Source of the DNA: Clostridiales bacterium
Lineage (GTDB): Bacteria > Bacillota > Clostridia > Oscillospirales > Oscillospiraceae
Length of the DNA stretch: 64,000 nucleotides
Direction: 5' to 3'
Assembly: GCA_029010715.1 (NCBI GenBank)
Contig: JAQXKZ010000031.1
Coordinates: 1 to 64,000 of the forward strand
A model generated the notes under the pieces. It saw nothing but the letters and a program-made list of their open reading frames with translations. It searched no databases and had not been told where the DNA came from. A program made the translations under genes and the position numbers. Within the stretch, counting starts at the first letter, position 1; every line of letters starts with the position of its first letter. This document shows positions 25,710-33,908 of the stretch, piece after piece.

Positions 25710-27143
25710 ATGAGATGTGCCAGATGCTTCAAAGAGATCGGGTCGGAGACAATGTGTCCGCTGTGCGGCTTTGATCTTGATGCAGAGCAGCAACGGCGCT
25801 ACGCCAGCAAGGCGCTCCCGCTTATGCACCGGCTTGCCGGAAAATATGAGCTGGGGGAAATGCTCGGTGCGGGCGGCTTCGGTATAACCTATCTTGCAAG
25901 GGATACAGCGGACGGAAAGCTTGTTGCCGTGAAGGAGTTTTTCCCGTCGGAGCTCTGCGACAGAGCCGCAGACGGGAGAGTCATACCGCGCAGAAGTGAG
26001 GAGACTTTTACAAAAAGCGTTCAGCATTTCTATGAAGAGGCCAAAACGCTGTATGCGCTTGGGCGCTGCCCATCGGTGGCGGGCGTTGACGGATTCTTCA
26101 GGGGGAACAATACCTCGTATATAGTCATGGAATATGTACGGGGAGAAACGCTGAAGGCGTACACTGCCCGTTGCGGCAACAGGGTTCCGTATAATTATGC
26201 AAAGCACATCGTGATTCAAATCGCTCTTGCGCTGAGCGAGGTGCACGCACTTGGTATTGTTCACAGCGACATCAGCCCGTCGAATATACTCATACAGCCG
26301 TCGGGCGATGTAAAGCTTGTTGATTTCGGCGCGTCGAGAAGCTTTCTTAACAAGAGCAACCCGATGCAGACCGTTCAGGTCAAGCCGGGCTTTGCGCCCC
26401 CGGAGCAGTACACGGGAAGCAATCTGAAGCTGGGACCGTGGACTGACATATATGCGCTTGCCTGTACTTTCTACCGCATAGCAACGGGGAAAATGCCGCC
26501 GCCTGCGGCGGAAAGAAGGGCGGGGGCGGCGGTGACGCCGATGTCCGTTTATGTGCCGGAGACGGAGCCGCGCGTTGAGGATACGATAAACCACGCGATG
26601 GAGCTTGACTTTCAGAAGCGCTACAAGAATGCGGACGAGTTTATTGCCGATTTTACGGATTATGTCCAGCAGGAAAATGTCACGGATCTTCAGGACACCG
26701 ATGGCGGTACGAAGAGCGTTGAATTGAAGGGCAAACTGTTCGAAAAGCTCAGAAGAGCCGTAAAATCAAAGCTTAACCGGGGATCGGAGCAAAAAACTCC
26801 GACGACTGAGGCATACGTTGAGGTTATCGAAGGACTTAATCCGGGTACAAAGATCAGGCTTGAGCCGGGCAGGCAGTATCTGATCGGCAGGCAGGCTGAT
26901 ATATGCGATATGGTCGTGTCCAACAGCTCGGTCATAAGCAGGGTACACTGTGCGATGAGCTTCAACAGCGATGAGCGCACGGTTATGCTTTACGATAAAT
27001 CCAGTAACGGAATTACGCTCGGCAATGGGCGGACTCTTAGAGGGGAGAGCATCAGCTTGAGCGGCGATTCCATGGTCGCCCTTTCGGAAGGGGAAGTTAT
27101 TCTGAACATTGTTATCAAAAACGGCCAGGGGGAGAACGGATGA
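25710..27143 (+). CDS. Soluble Ser/Thr protein kinase with zinc-ribbon tag and C-terminal FHA domain
   Basis: This is a 477-residue protein with no membrane segment. The tag has C3, C6, C16, C19. The kinase domain (about 45-310) has GAGGFG, K75 in VAVKE, catalytic loop H185-S186-D187 (Arg of HRD replaced by Ser), PSNI, D205 of DFG, and a GFAPPEQY APE motif. After a linker, an FHA domain (about 370-465) carries G393-R394, SRVH and SSNG. Fusion of writer and reader suggests it binds phosphorylated substrates or its own phospho-sites. The stop overlaps the next ATG by 4 bp, so it is translationally coupled to the second PP2C. Confidence 0.93.
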   Translation: MRCARCFKEIGSETMCPLCGFDLDAEQQRRYASKALPLMHRLAGKYELGEMLGAGGFGITYLARDTADGKLVAVKEFFPSELCDRAADGRVIPRRSEETFTKSVQHFYEEAKTLYALGRCPSVAGVDGFFRGNNTSYIVMEYVRGETLKAYTARCGNRVPYNYAKHIVIQIALALSEVHALGIVHSDISPSNILIQPSGDVKLVDFGASRSFLNKSNPMQTVQVKPGFAPPEQYTGSNLKLGPWTDIYALACTFYRIATGKMPPPAAERRAGAAVTPMSVYVPETEPRVEDTINHAMELDFQKRYKNADEFIADFTDYVQQENVTDLQDTDGGTKSVELKGKLFEKLRRAVKSKLNRGSEQKTPTTEAYVEVIEGLNPGTKIRLEPGRQYLIGRQADICDMVVSNSSVISRVHCAMSFNSDERTVMLYDKSSNGITLGNGRTLRGESISLSGDSMVALSEGEVILNIVIKNGQGENG

Positions 27144-28084
27144 ACGGAATGTGGATCGTTTTAGCGGCTGCCGGCACGGCACCCGAAGCATCGTTCAACG
27201 GAATGCGTCTGGCGGGAATACTGCTGGCGGCTGCCGGAATCATCCTGATTGCGGTCGGGATAATTTACAGACGCAGCGGAAGGACAAAAACCGTCCATAA
27301 GCTTAACATTGCGGAAAATGTCAATATTTCTGCAGAGAGCATAATAGGCGACCGCAAGTATCAGCAGGACTTTTTCATTTTTACGCCTGACAGCGACGAC
27401 GGTGCAGCCGGGGAATCCGGCCTTCTTGCAATTGTATGCGACGGTATGGGCGGCATGGAAGGCGGAGAGATCGCAAGCCGCATGTGCGCGGAGCTTGTGT
27501 ACAACGGCTTCTATCAGATGGGCAAGGTTGATGACGTCTGTCAGGTGCTCAGGGAACTTGTTTCTGCGGCAGATGCAGAGGTGTCGGCGATCACGGGTCA
27601 GGACGGCATAAAGCTCAACAGCGGCACGACTATTGTCGCCGTTGTTGTGCGCGGAAACAGGGCGTATTGGGTTTCATCCGGGGACAGCCGTATTTATTTC
27701 CTGCATAACGGACGACTCGAACGGCTTACGCGCGATCACAATTTCCGCATGCTTCTTCAGGAACAGTGCAACGCCGGGTACATCTCACAAGAAGAGGTGG
27801 ACAGCGACTGCCAGAAGGAAGCGCTCGTAAGCTATGTCGGAAAGGGCGGCAACCTTATAATCGACACGGGCGAGGTCGAGTTCGGCGTGGCGCAAAACGA
27901 CGTTATTATGCTCTGCTCCGACGGACTGTATAAAACGACCTGCGAGGATGACATACAGAGACTGATGCTTCAGTATGCATCGAATACGTCGCGGCTGCCG
28001 AACGTGCTTGCACGGGCGGCAATGGCCGGAGGAAGAGCCGGAAAGCACGACAACATAACCGTGCTTACTTTAAGCAGAGAATAA
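27140..28084 (+). CDS. Membrane-anchored PP2C-family protein phosphatase
   Basis: The protein has 314 residues. One hydrophobic segment lies at about 22-42, then a basic stretch (YRRSGRTK) marks the cytoplasmic side. The phosphatase domain shows DRKYQQD, CDGMGGMEGGE, SSGDSRIYFL, CSDGLYKT and KHDNITVLTL. It starts inside the stop of the kinase-FHA gene (ATGA), which implies coupled synthesis of a kinase/phosphatase pair. Membrane anchoring separates it from the soluble PP2C earlier in the locus, so the two may act on different substrate pools (inference). Confidence 0.94.
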   Translation: MNGMWIVLAAAGTAPEASFNGMRLAGILLAAAGIILIAVGIIYRRSGRTKTVHKLNIAENVNISAESIIGDRKYQQDFFIFTPDSDDGAAGESGLLAIVCDGMGGMEGGEIASRMCAELVYNGFYQMGKVDDVCQVLRELVSAADAEVSAITGQDGIKLNSGTTIVAVVVRGNRAYWVSSGDSRIYFLHNGRLERLTRDHNFRMLLQEQCNAGYISQEEVDSDCQKEALVSYVGKGGNLIIDTGEVEFGVAQNDVIMLCSDGLYKTTCEDDIQRLMLQYASNTSRLPNVLARAAMAGGRAGKHDNITVLTLSRE

Positions 28085-28125
28085 TTATCGTAATAATAAA
28101 AGCAACAATCAGGGAGGAAAAAAGA

Positions 28126-28869
28126 ATGAAATTACAGAGATGCGTAAACGGCCACTTTTACGACGGAGATAAGTATTCATCCTGCCCGCACTGCCAGAAT
28201 GCGGGACTTCAGGGCTCCAGCAACGACGAAACGGTCACCGTGCCCTTGAATCGTACTCCGGGCGCCGTGTCCAGCGGCACAATTCCGGTCGGGATGGGCG
28301 GCGGAAATACAGTACCCGTAAACTATTCCGACGAATCGGTAACTATGCCCATAACGCAGCCGGCGCAGGGCAGCCGGATGCCTGTAATGAATAACAGCGG
28401 CAACGGCGGTATGGTCAGCATGCCCGACGACGAGGGCAAGACAATAGGCATCTACGGAAATGTTTTCGAAAACAAGCCGGCGCCGAAGCCGTCAAAAGAC
28501 GAATATGCCGGACAGACCTCCCCGTGCGCAGGATGGCTGGTCTGCGTCGGCGGCATGCATGTCGGCCGCGATTTCAGACTCTATGTGGGAAGAAACACCA
28601 TCGGCCGCAGTGACAGCAACAGCGTTGCCCTAAGCGGGGATACCAGTGTTTCCAAGGAGCCGCAGGCCATCATCGTATATGAGCCACAGGGCAACAGATT
28701 CTTTGCGGTGCCTGGCACGGCAAGGAGCCTGGCCTATGTGAACGGTCAGGTCCTGCTTGCTCAGACCCAACTGAACAAGAACGACATAATCGAGCTGGGC
28801 GGCACCAAGCTTATGCTCATCCCCTGCTGTGACGAGAAATTCAACTGGAACACCGTGTTTGCAAAATGA
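28126..28869 (+). CDS. Small FHA-domain protein with Cys/His zinc tag (paralogue 2), FHA His replaced
   Basis: This is a 247-residue paralogue of the protein at 23280-23906, with the same tag geometry C6, H10, C20, C23 (CVNGHFYDGDKYSSCPHC). A low-complexity linker rich in Thr, Gly and Pro with repeated ETVTVP/ESVTMP-like motifs follows and offers possible phospho-threonines. The FHA domain (about 140-245) has TIGRS but SKEPQ where the first paralogue has SRERH, so the conserved His of the SxxH motif is Pro. Phosphopeptide binding may be altered. The ribosome site is GGGAGG. Confidence 0.86.
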   Translation: MKLQRCVNGHFYDGDKYSSCPHCQNAGLQGSSNDETVTVPLNRTPGAVSSGTIPVGMGGGNTVPVNYSDESVTMPITQPAQGSRMPVMNNSGNGGMVSMPDDEGKTIGIYGNVFENKPAPKPSKDEYAGQTSPCAGWLVCVGGMHVGRDFRLYVGRNTIGRSDSNSVALSGDTSVSKEPQAIIVYEPQGNRFFAVPGTARSLAYVNGQVLLAQTQLNKNDIIELGGTKLMLIPCCDEKFNWNTVFAK

Positions 28870-28875
28870 ATATAT

Positions 28876-28954
28876 GCGGCTGAGCAGCCGCAGGAGCACA
28901 CAGCACCACAGGCCGGTGTGCCCGTTCAAATAATGATTTTGTGGTGATGTTACA
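28876..28954 (+). other. Intercistronic gap with two small hairpins
   Basis: GCGGCT-GAGC-AGCCGC (28876-28891) and GCACAC...GTGTGC (about 28896-28921) can fold in the mRNA between the FHA and PASTA genes. There is no T tract, so they more likely modulate mRNA stability than end transcription. This is the largest gap (85 bp) in the locus. Confidence 0.35.
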
Positions 28955-29821
28955 TTGACCAATACAAAGACGCGGATGTATATGGATCATACAGACGAAA
29001 AAATAAGAGCTGACAGAATAAACAGGCGCTCAATGATAATGATCGTTCTTGGTGTGCTGCTGTGTACCGCAGGTGTGGCACTCATCCTTTTTGCGCCCGG
29101 AACAGCGGATAAGATGAACGAGATGCCGTATCTTATCGGCACTGATGAGGATGAGGCTACAGCACGGCTCGAAGAATACGGACTTACCGTGATTATCGAG
29201 ACGGGGGAAAGCGACGCATATGATGACGGCGTTGTTATCGGACAGAGTATTGAACCGGGCGAAGCGATAGAGCCGGGCATGACCGTTACGCTGACAGTCA
29301 ACGGCAGCAGTATAAGGATGTTTGATAATTATACGCCTCCCATGGGGACCGCAGCGCCGAAGAACGGAGAAAACAACGGTGAGCTTGAGCGCAATCAGCC
29401 CGGTGAGGGTTCAAACGGAAAGACGCCGCCGCAGCCCGGCAATAAAGAGGATTCGCCTGACAAGGGCGACGAAACCGGAGACGGCAGCACCGGAGACGGC
29501 AGCACCGGAGGCGGCACCGGAGGCGGCAGCACCGAAAGCGGGAGCACCGGAGGCGGGAGCACCGAAAGCGGCAGCACCGAAAGCGGCAGCACCGGAGGAG
29601 GCGGCACCGAAAGCGGGAGCACCGGAGGCGGCAGCGCCGGAGGCGGTAGCACCGAAAGCGGCAGCACCGGAGGCGGCAATACCGGAGGCGGCAGCACCGG
29701 AGACGGCGGCACCGGAGGCGGCAATAGCGGAGACGGCGGCACCGGAGACGGGACCGTGACAGACGCGCCGTCTGCCGGCTCAAATGCCGGCAGCGTATCC
29801 GCAGAGAATAACGAACCATAA
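28955..29821 (+). CDS. Single-pass membrane protein with one PASTA domain and a Gly/Ser/Thr/Glu repeat tail
   Basis: This is a 288-residue protein read from TTG 28955, preceded by GGTGATG. ATG 28976 or 28982 are alternatives. A charged cytoplasmic N-terminus, a membrane segment at about 26-48, and one PASTA domain (about 55-115: MPYLIGTDEDEATARLEEYG, GQSIEPGEAI, VTLTVNG) are followed by a low-complexity tail of GSTGG/GSTES units to the C-terminus. PASTA domains bind muropeptides or beta-lactams and are usually the outer part of PknB/PrkC kinases. Here the domain is on a separate protein without a kinase, so it may be a detached sensor subunit. Confidence 0.85.
   Translation: MTNTKTRMYMDHTDEKIRADRINRRSMIMIVLGVLLCTAGVALILFAPGTADKMNEMPYLIGTDEDEATARLEEYGLTVIIETGESDAYDDGVVIGQSIEPGEAIEPGMTVTLTVNGSSIRMFDNYTPPMGTAAPKNGENNGELERNQPGEGSNGKTPPQPGNKEDSPDKGDETGDGSTGDGSTGGGTGGGSTESGSTGGGSTESGSTESGSTGGGGTESGSTGGGSAGGGSTESGSTGGGNTGGGSTGDGGTGGGNSGDGGTGDGTVTDAPSAGSNAGSVSAENNEP
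29485..29757 (+). repeat. In-frame tandem repeat encoding GSTGG/GSTES units
   Basis: About 18 degenerate 15-bp units alternate between ACCGGAGGCGGCAGC-like and ACCGAAAGCGGCAGC-like forms. Units are whole codons, so copy-number change would alter tail length without a frameshift. This is a candidate length-variable wall-spanning or stalk region. Confidence 0.85.
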
Positions 29822-29859
29822 GCAAATAAGCGCCAAAGAAAAACAGCAAGGAGAAGATT

Positions 29860-32523
29860 ATGGGCGCAAGAGAGGTAAGCATAAGCGCGATATACAGAAA
29901 CTCGCTGATCGGTAAATGCACGGTTGCCGAGACTAATGACATGCAGGTGACTATAGGCCGCGAGCCGGGAAACAACATAGTTATCCCGTCACAGTACGTT
30001 GGCCGGATACATTGTGTGCTTCGGTTCTATAATGGCATATGGTATGCGCAGAATCAGAGCCGGAACGGCAGCTTTATAAACGGCTGTCCGATTGACGGCT
30101 TTACTCCGGTAAACACCGGCGACAGACTCAGCCTGCTCAGCGGCGACAAAGAGATCCTGATACAGTTTTCGCATCCGACCTGGGGCAGGAATTCCACCAG
30201 GGTGAACGATAAGGATGAAAATGATCTGGAGCTGCTCGTTTTTGACGGTAAGGACAGCGTATTTCGATACCGGCTGGACCGCACCCAAAACCGGCAGTAT
30301 CGTTTTGGCCGCGACGCGGATAACGACATCGTAATTGATTCCGCCGCCATTTCCGGGCATCACGGTGTGATAGAAATGACCGGCGGCGTATGCACGCTCT
30401 GCGACGTCGGCAGTACGAACGGTATTTGGATAAACGGTACGCGTTACGTTGGAAGACAGAACTACCTGCATGAGCTGCATGCGGGTGACGTCCTGCGAGT
30501 CGATACGGACAAAGACAGGGGATCGCTTGGCGCTATGTTAGTCGTCACGGACGGCGTCGGCGAGTGGCACAGGTACAGGCTGAGTAATAATAAGCCAAAT
30601 GTCATAGGACGTGCCGAGCATAGCGACATCAGGCTCCGCCATGTCGGCGTGTCCAGGCGCCATGCTGTGATAAACTACAGGGCAGGCGGCTATTACATCG
30701 AGAACTTCGGCACGAACGGTACGCTGGTCGACAATGCGATCATTACAGGCACGGTACCGCTGAGAAACCGGAGCACAATTTCCGTAACGACCACTACATT
30801 TTACCTCTGCGGCGACGAGCTCTATTATTACCTCTCCGAGGGCGGACTCAGGCTTGAGGCGCGCGAACTGACCAGAGATGTGACAAACCGCGGCAAGACC
30901 AAACGCATACTCAACGGTGTGAACCTGTCGATAGAGCCGGGCGAGTTTGTGGCGATAATCGGCGGCTCAGGCTGCGGGAAGTCCACGCTGCTCAATGCGC
31001 TCACAGGATATGAGCATGCGACAAATGGCACGGTTCTTGTCGGAGATAAGTCTCTTTACAGTAATTATGATTATTTCAAGAGCCTGATAGGCTTTGTTCC
31101 ACAGCAGGATATCGTTTACGATTTTCTTGAGCTTGAGAGGATGCTCGATTACACTGCGCAGCTGCGCATGCCCAAGGATGCAGACAGGGAAGAGCGTGAG
31201 GCTCGCGTGAAGGCTGTGCTTGACATGGTGGAGCTGAGCGAGTTTTCGACTTCAATGGTCAAAAAGCTCAGCGGAGGTCAGCGCAAGAGAGCCAGTATAG
31301 CAGTGGAGCTGCTGGCTGATCCCGGACTGTTTTTCCTTGATGAGCCAACCTCCGGTCTTGACCCCGGAACCGAGAGAAAGCTTATGCACACGCTGCGAAG
31401 ACTCGCAAGCGAAAACCGCAAGACTGTGATCATGGTCACGCACACAACCCTGAACCTTAATCTGTGCGACAAGATCGTATTCATGGGCAAGGGCGGCAAG
31501 CTATGCTTCTGCGGTAAGCCAGACGAAGCACTGCGCTTTTTCGGCGTCGACAACTTTGTGGACATTTATAACCTCGTTGCTGACGACACCGACAAATGGC
31601 ACGACAAATTCGCGCACGACCTGAACGTAGCCGGAACTACCGCTCCCGATCCGCTTGAAATCGGCAAGATAGAACGTCCGCGCTTCTTCAAGCAGGCAGG
31701 CATACTTTCGAATCGGTATCTGAACCTGATCTGCAATGACCGGGCAAGGCTTTTGCTGATGCTGCTTGAGCCGATTCTGATGGGACTGATCCTGTACATA
31801 TGCAAGCCCGAAGATATGTTCGAGACTTATATAGCCACGAAGAATCTGCTCTTTACCTATGTCTGCTGTGCAATATGGATAGGCATATTTAATTCGGTGC
31901 AGGAAATATGTAAGGAACGTGTGATACTCAAGCGTGAGTATATGGCGAACCTTCGGCTCAGCGCATACATATCCTCTAAGTTCATCGTTCAGGCGCTTCT
32001 GTGCCTTGCGCAGAGCGTGCTGCTGTTTACGGTATTTGCACTGACAATGGGGATGCCGGAAGAGGGCATGCTCTGCGGCTCCGCAGTTCCGGAGATGCTG
32101 GTCACAACATATCTGACAATACTGTCGTCGACGTGTATGGGCCTTACGCTCTCGTCGGTTGCGAACAATCCGGACAAGGCAATGACGCTTTCGCCGTTCC
32201 TGCTCGTCATACAATTGGTCTTCGCAGGAATAATCTTCGAGCTTGAGGGCGTTGTAGAGCTTGTCTCAAACATTACGATAAGCCGCTGGGCTGTATCAGC
32301 GCTGGGTGTCAGCGCAAATCTTGAAGGACTGTATGATGACTTCTCGGCGAAGCAGGCGCTGATTGCACAGGGCGGAAACAACGGAGCGGACAAGGTGGCG
32401 CAGATGTTTGAGCACAGTGACGCGAACCTGCTCAAGTGCTGGCTGATATTGCTGGCGTTCTGCCTGATATTCTGTGCAGTTTCTGCACTGCTGCTGAGGA
32501 ACGTATCCAGGGACAGCCGTTGA
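29860..32523 (+). CDS. Three FHA domains fused to an ABCG-type exporter (Rv1747-like)
   Basis: This is an 887-residue half-transporter. The three FHA domains centre on GRE (33-35), GRD (150-152) and GRA (250-252). The second and third keep S-x-x-H (SGHH, SRRH) and N-G, while the first has VGRIH. The ATPase follows, with Walker A GGSGCGKST (368-376), LSGGQRKR at about 470, Walker B LFFLDEP and a TSGLD loop. The C-terminal part (about 610-885) is an ABC2-type domain with about six membrane helices. The architecture resembles mycobacterial Rv1747, a two-FHA ABC exporter phosphorylated by PknF, with one more FHA domain. Substrate unknown. Transport is probably gated by threonine phosphorylation by the local kinases (inference). 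Confidence 0.93.
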   Translation: MGAREVSISAIYRNSLIGKCTVAETNDMQVTIGREPGNNIVIPSQYVGRIHCVLRFYNGIWYAQNQSRNGSFINGCPIDGFTPVNTGDRLSLLSGDKEILIQFSHPTWGRNSTRVNDKDENDLELLVFDGKDSVFRYRLDRTQNRQYRFGRDADNDIVIDSAAISGHHGVIEMTGGVCTLCDVGSTNGIWINGTRYVGRQNYLHELHAGDVLRVDTDKDRGSLGAMLVVTDGVGEWHRYRLSNNKPNVIGRAEHSDIRLRHVGVSRRHAVINYRAGGYYIENFGTNGTLVDNAIITGTVPLRNRSTISVTTTTFYLCGDELYYYLSEGGLRLEARELTRDVTNRGKTKRILNGVNLSIEPGEFVAIIGGSGCGKSTLLNALTGYEHATNGTVLVGDKSLYSNYDYFKSLIGFVPQQDIVYDFLELERMLDYTAQLRMPKDADREEREARVKAVLDMVELSEFSTSMVKKLSGGQRKRASIAVELLADPGLFFLDEPTSGLDPGTERKLMHTLRRLASENRKTVIMVTHTTLNLNLCDKIVFMGKGGKLCFCGKPDEALRFFGVDNFVDIYNLVADDTDKWHDKFAHDLNVAGTTAPDPLEIGKIERPRFFKQAGILSNRYLNLICNDRARLLLMLLEPILMGLILYICKPEDMFETYIATKNLLFTYVCCAIWIGIFNSVQEICKERVILKREYMANLRLSAYISSKFIVQALLCLAQSVLLFTVFALTMGMPEEGMLCGSAVPEMLVTTYLTILSSTCMGLTLSSVANNPDKAMTLSPFLLVIQLVFAGIIFELEGVVELVSNITISRWAVSALGVSANLEGLYDDFSAKQALIAQGGNNGADKVAQMFEHSDANLLKCWLILLAFCLIFCAVSALLLRNVSRDSR

Positions 32524-32551
32524 TATAAAATAAATTATGGGGGATAAGAGA

Positions 32552-33856
32552 ATGACTTACGGAAAAAGAATTATGAGTGTCTGCCTGACGGTCATAATGC
32601 TTATGTCGCTGCTGATGCTTGGTTCTGTAATGAGCGTGAGCGCCTGCGCCGAGAACAGCAAGGTCGAGGAAGCACAGAACAGCGTAGTTCGTATCTTTGT
32701 AAACCTCCCGGGAGGGATCAGTATCGGATCCGGCTTTGCCGTAGGAGGGAAGGACGAAGACGTAGATACGATAATCACGAACTACCACGTTATTGCGGAT
32801 AACCCTGACGAGATATACGTCACCGTAACGGATATCAACGGCGGAATTCCGGCAGAAATGATATATTCCGATGAAGATAATGACTTCGCAATACTCAGGC
32901 TGGATGAAAAGCTGACCGACCGCAAGCCAATCGCATTGCTGTCTCCGAAGGAGCTGCACAAATCGCAGAGCATATACTGCATAGGTTTTCCCGGTTTGTC
33001 GGATACACTCTCTGACAGCGACACATTCAGCTCGCGCATAAAGGATATGACCATAACCAATGGTACGGTCAGCAACAATGAGTATACCGACTACAAGGGG
33101 ACGGTATGCATACTCAGCGACGTCAAAGTCAATCGCGGCAATTCCGGCGGACCCATGGTTGATGAGTACGGTCAGGCGGTCGGTATAAATACGATGGTCA
33201 TCGGCGGCGGTGTGGAACTCAACAACATGACGCTTGCCGTCAGCATCGACTACGTTACTGAGGTTCTTGAGGACAAAGGTATAAACTACATTAAGGGGAC
33301 TGCGAACGGAGCAAATCAAAAGAATTCCGACGCGGGGGACTCGGTTTTTGACGACATAAACATAGATGATGCGCTGCCGTATATAATTGCGGCTGCGGTT
33401 GTTATCGTTGCCGCGGTGACGGTGCTTGTTGTGGCTGCTGCTGTTAAAAAGAGAAAGAAGGTTACTGTTTCCGCATCCGTGGGGCATGCCGGAAAGGGAG
33501 ATACGCCGGGTCACAATCCGGCTGCGGAGACTGTATCCAGAAAGCTCGTCGTTACCTGCGAGAGAGGCCCGATTAAGGGACAAAGCGTAGGGTCGTTCAG
33601 CAGTGTGCGCATAGGCAGAAACAAAAATACCTGCCAGCTTGTATACCCGGACAACACTCCGGGTGTCAGCAAGGAACATTGCGAATTGTATCTGACTGCC
33701 GGCGGGATCATTATTCAAGACCTCAACTCCACCTATGGTACATTTCTTTCCGACGGTCAGAAACTTGCACCGGGAGAGAGAAAGAACATAGGCAATGAGA
33801 ACATTGTCCTATTGGGCTCGGATAAGGTAATCATATCGGTTAAGACAGAGTACTGA
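32552..33856 (+). CDS. Exported HtrA/trypsin-like serine protease domain with membrane segment and cytoplasmic FHA domain
   Basis: The protein has 434 residues from ATG 32552, which is placed 8 nt after GGGGG. An in-frame ATG at 32537 is possible. A signal peptide or anchor (MSVCLTVIMLMSLLML) precedes an S1C-type protease domain with a complete triad: H79 in TNYHVI, D111 in DNDFAIL and S198 in RGNSGGP. There is no PDZ domain. A membrane segment lies at about 273-300. The inner part ends in an FHA domain with G355-R356, SKEH and STYGT (Asn of the usual STNGT replaced by Tyr). Outer proteolysis is thus tied to inner phospho-threonine reading. It is the last gene of the locus. Confidence 0.92.
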   Translation: MTYGKRIMSVCLTVIMLMSLLMLGSVMSVSACAENSKVEEAQNSVVRIFVNLPGGISIGSGFAVGGKDEDVDTIITNYHVIADNPDEIYVTVTDINGGIPAEMIYSDEDNDFAILRLDEKLTDRKPIALLSPKELHKSQSIYCIGFPGLSDTLSDSDTFSSRIKDMTITNGTVSNNEYTDYKGTVCILSDVKVNRGNSGGPMVDEYGQAVGINTMVIGGGVELNNMTLAVSIDYVTEVLEDKGINYIKGTANGANQKNSDAGDSVFDDINIDDALPYIIAAAVVIVAAVTVLVVAAAVKKRKKVTVSASVGHAGKGDTPGHNPAAETVSRKLVVTCERGPIKGQSVGSFSSVRIGRNKNTCQLVYPDNTPGVSKEHCELYLTAGGIIIQDLNSTYGTFLSDGQKLAPGERKNIGNENIVLLGSDKVIISVKTEY

Positions 33857-33908
33857 ACTGTCAATAATGGAGACAGAGTGAGAATATGCCTGTATTCTGC
33901 CAAAGCTG

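Noticed and set aside
29485-29757. Minisatellite unrelated to coding
   Set aside because: The units are whole codons and keep the PASTA-protein frame open to its stop, so it is a coding repeat.
17108-33856. Kinase/FHA/PP2C set as the control module of a type VI or type VII secretion system
   Set aside because: No tube, sheath, baseplate, EssC/EccC ATPase, WXG100 or membrane-core genes occur in the window. The only transporter is an ABC half-transporter.
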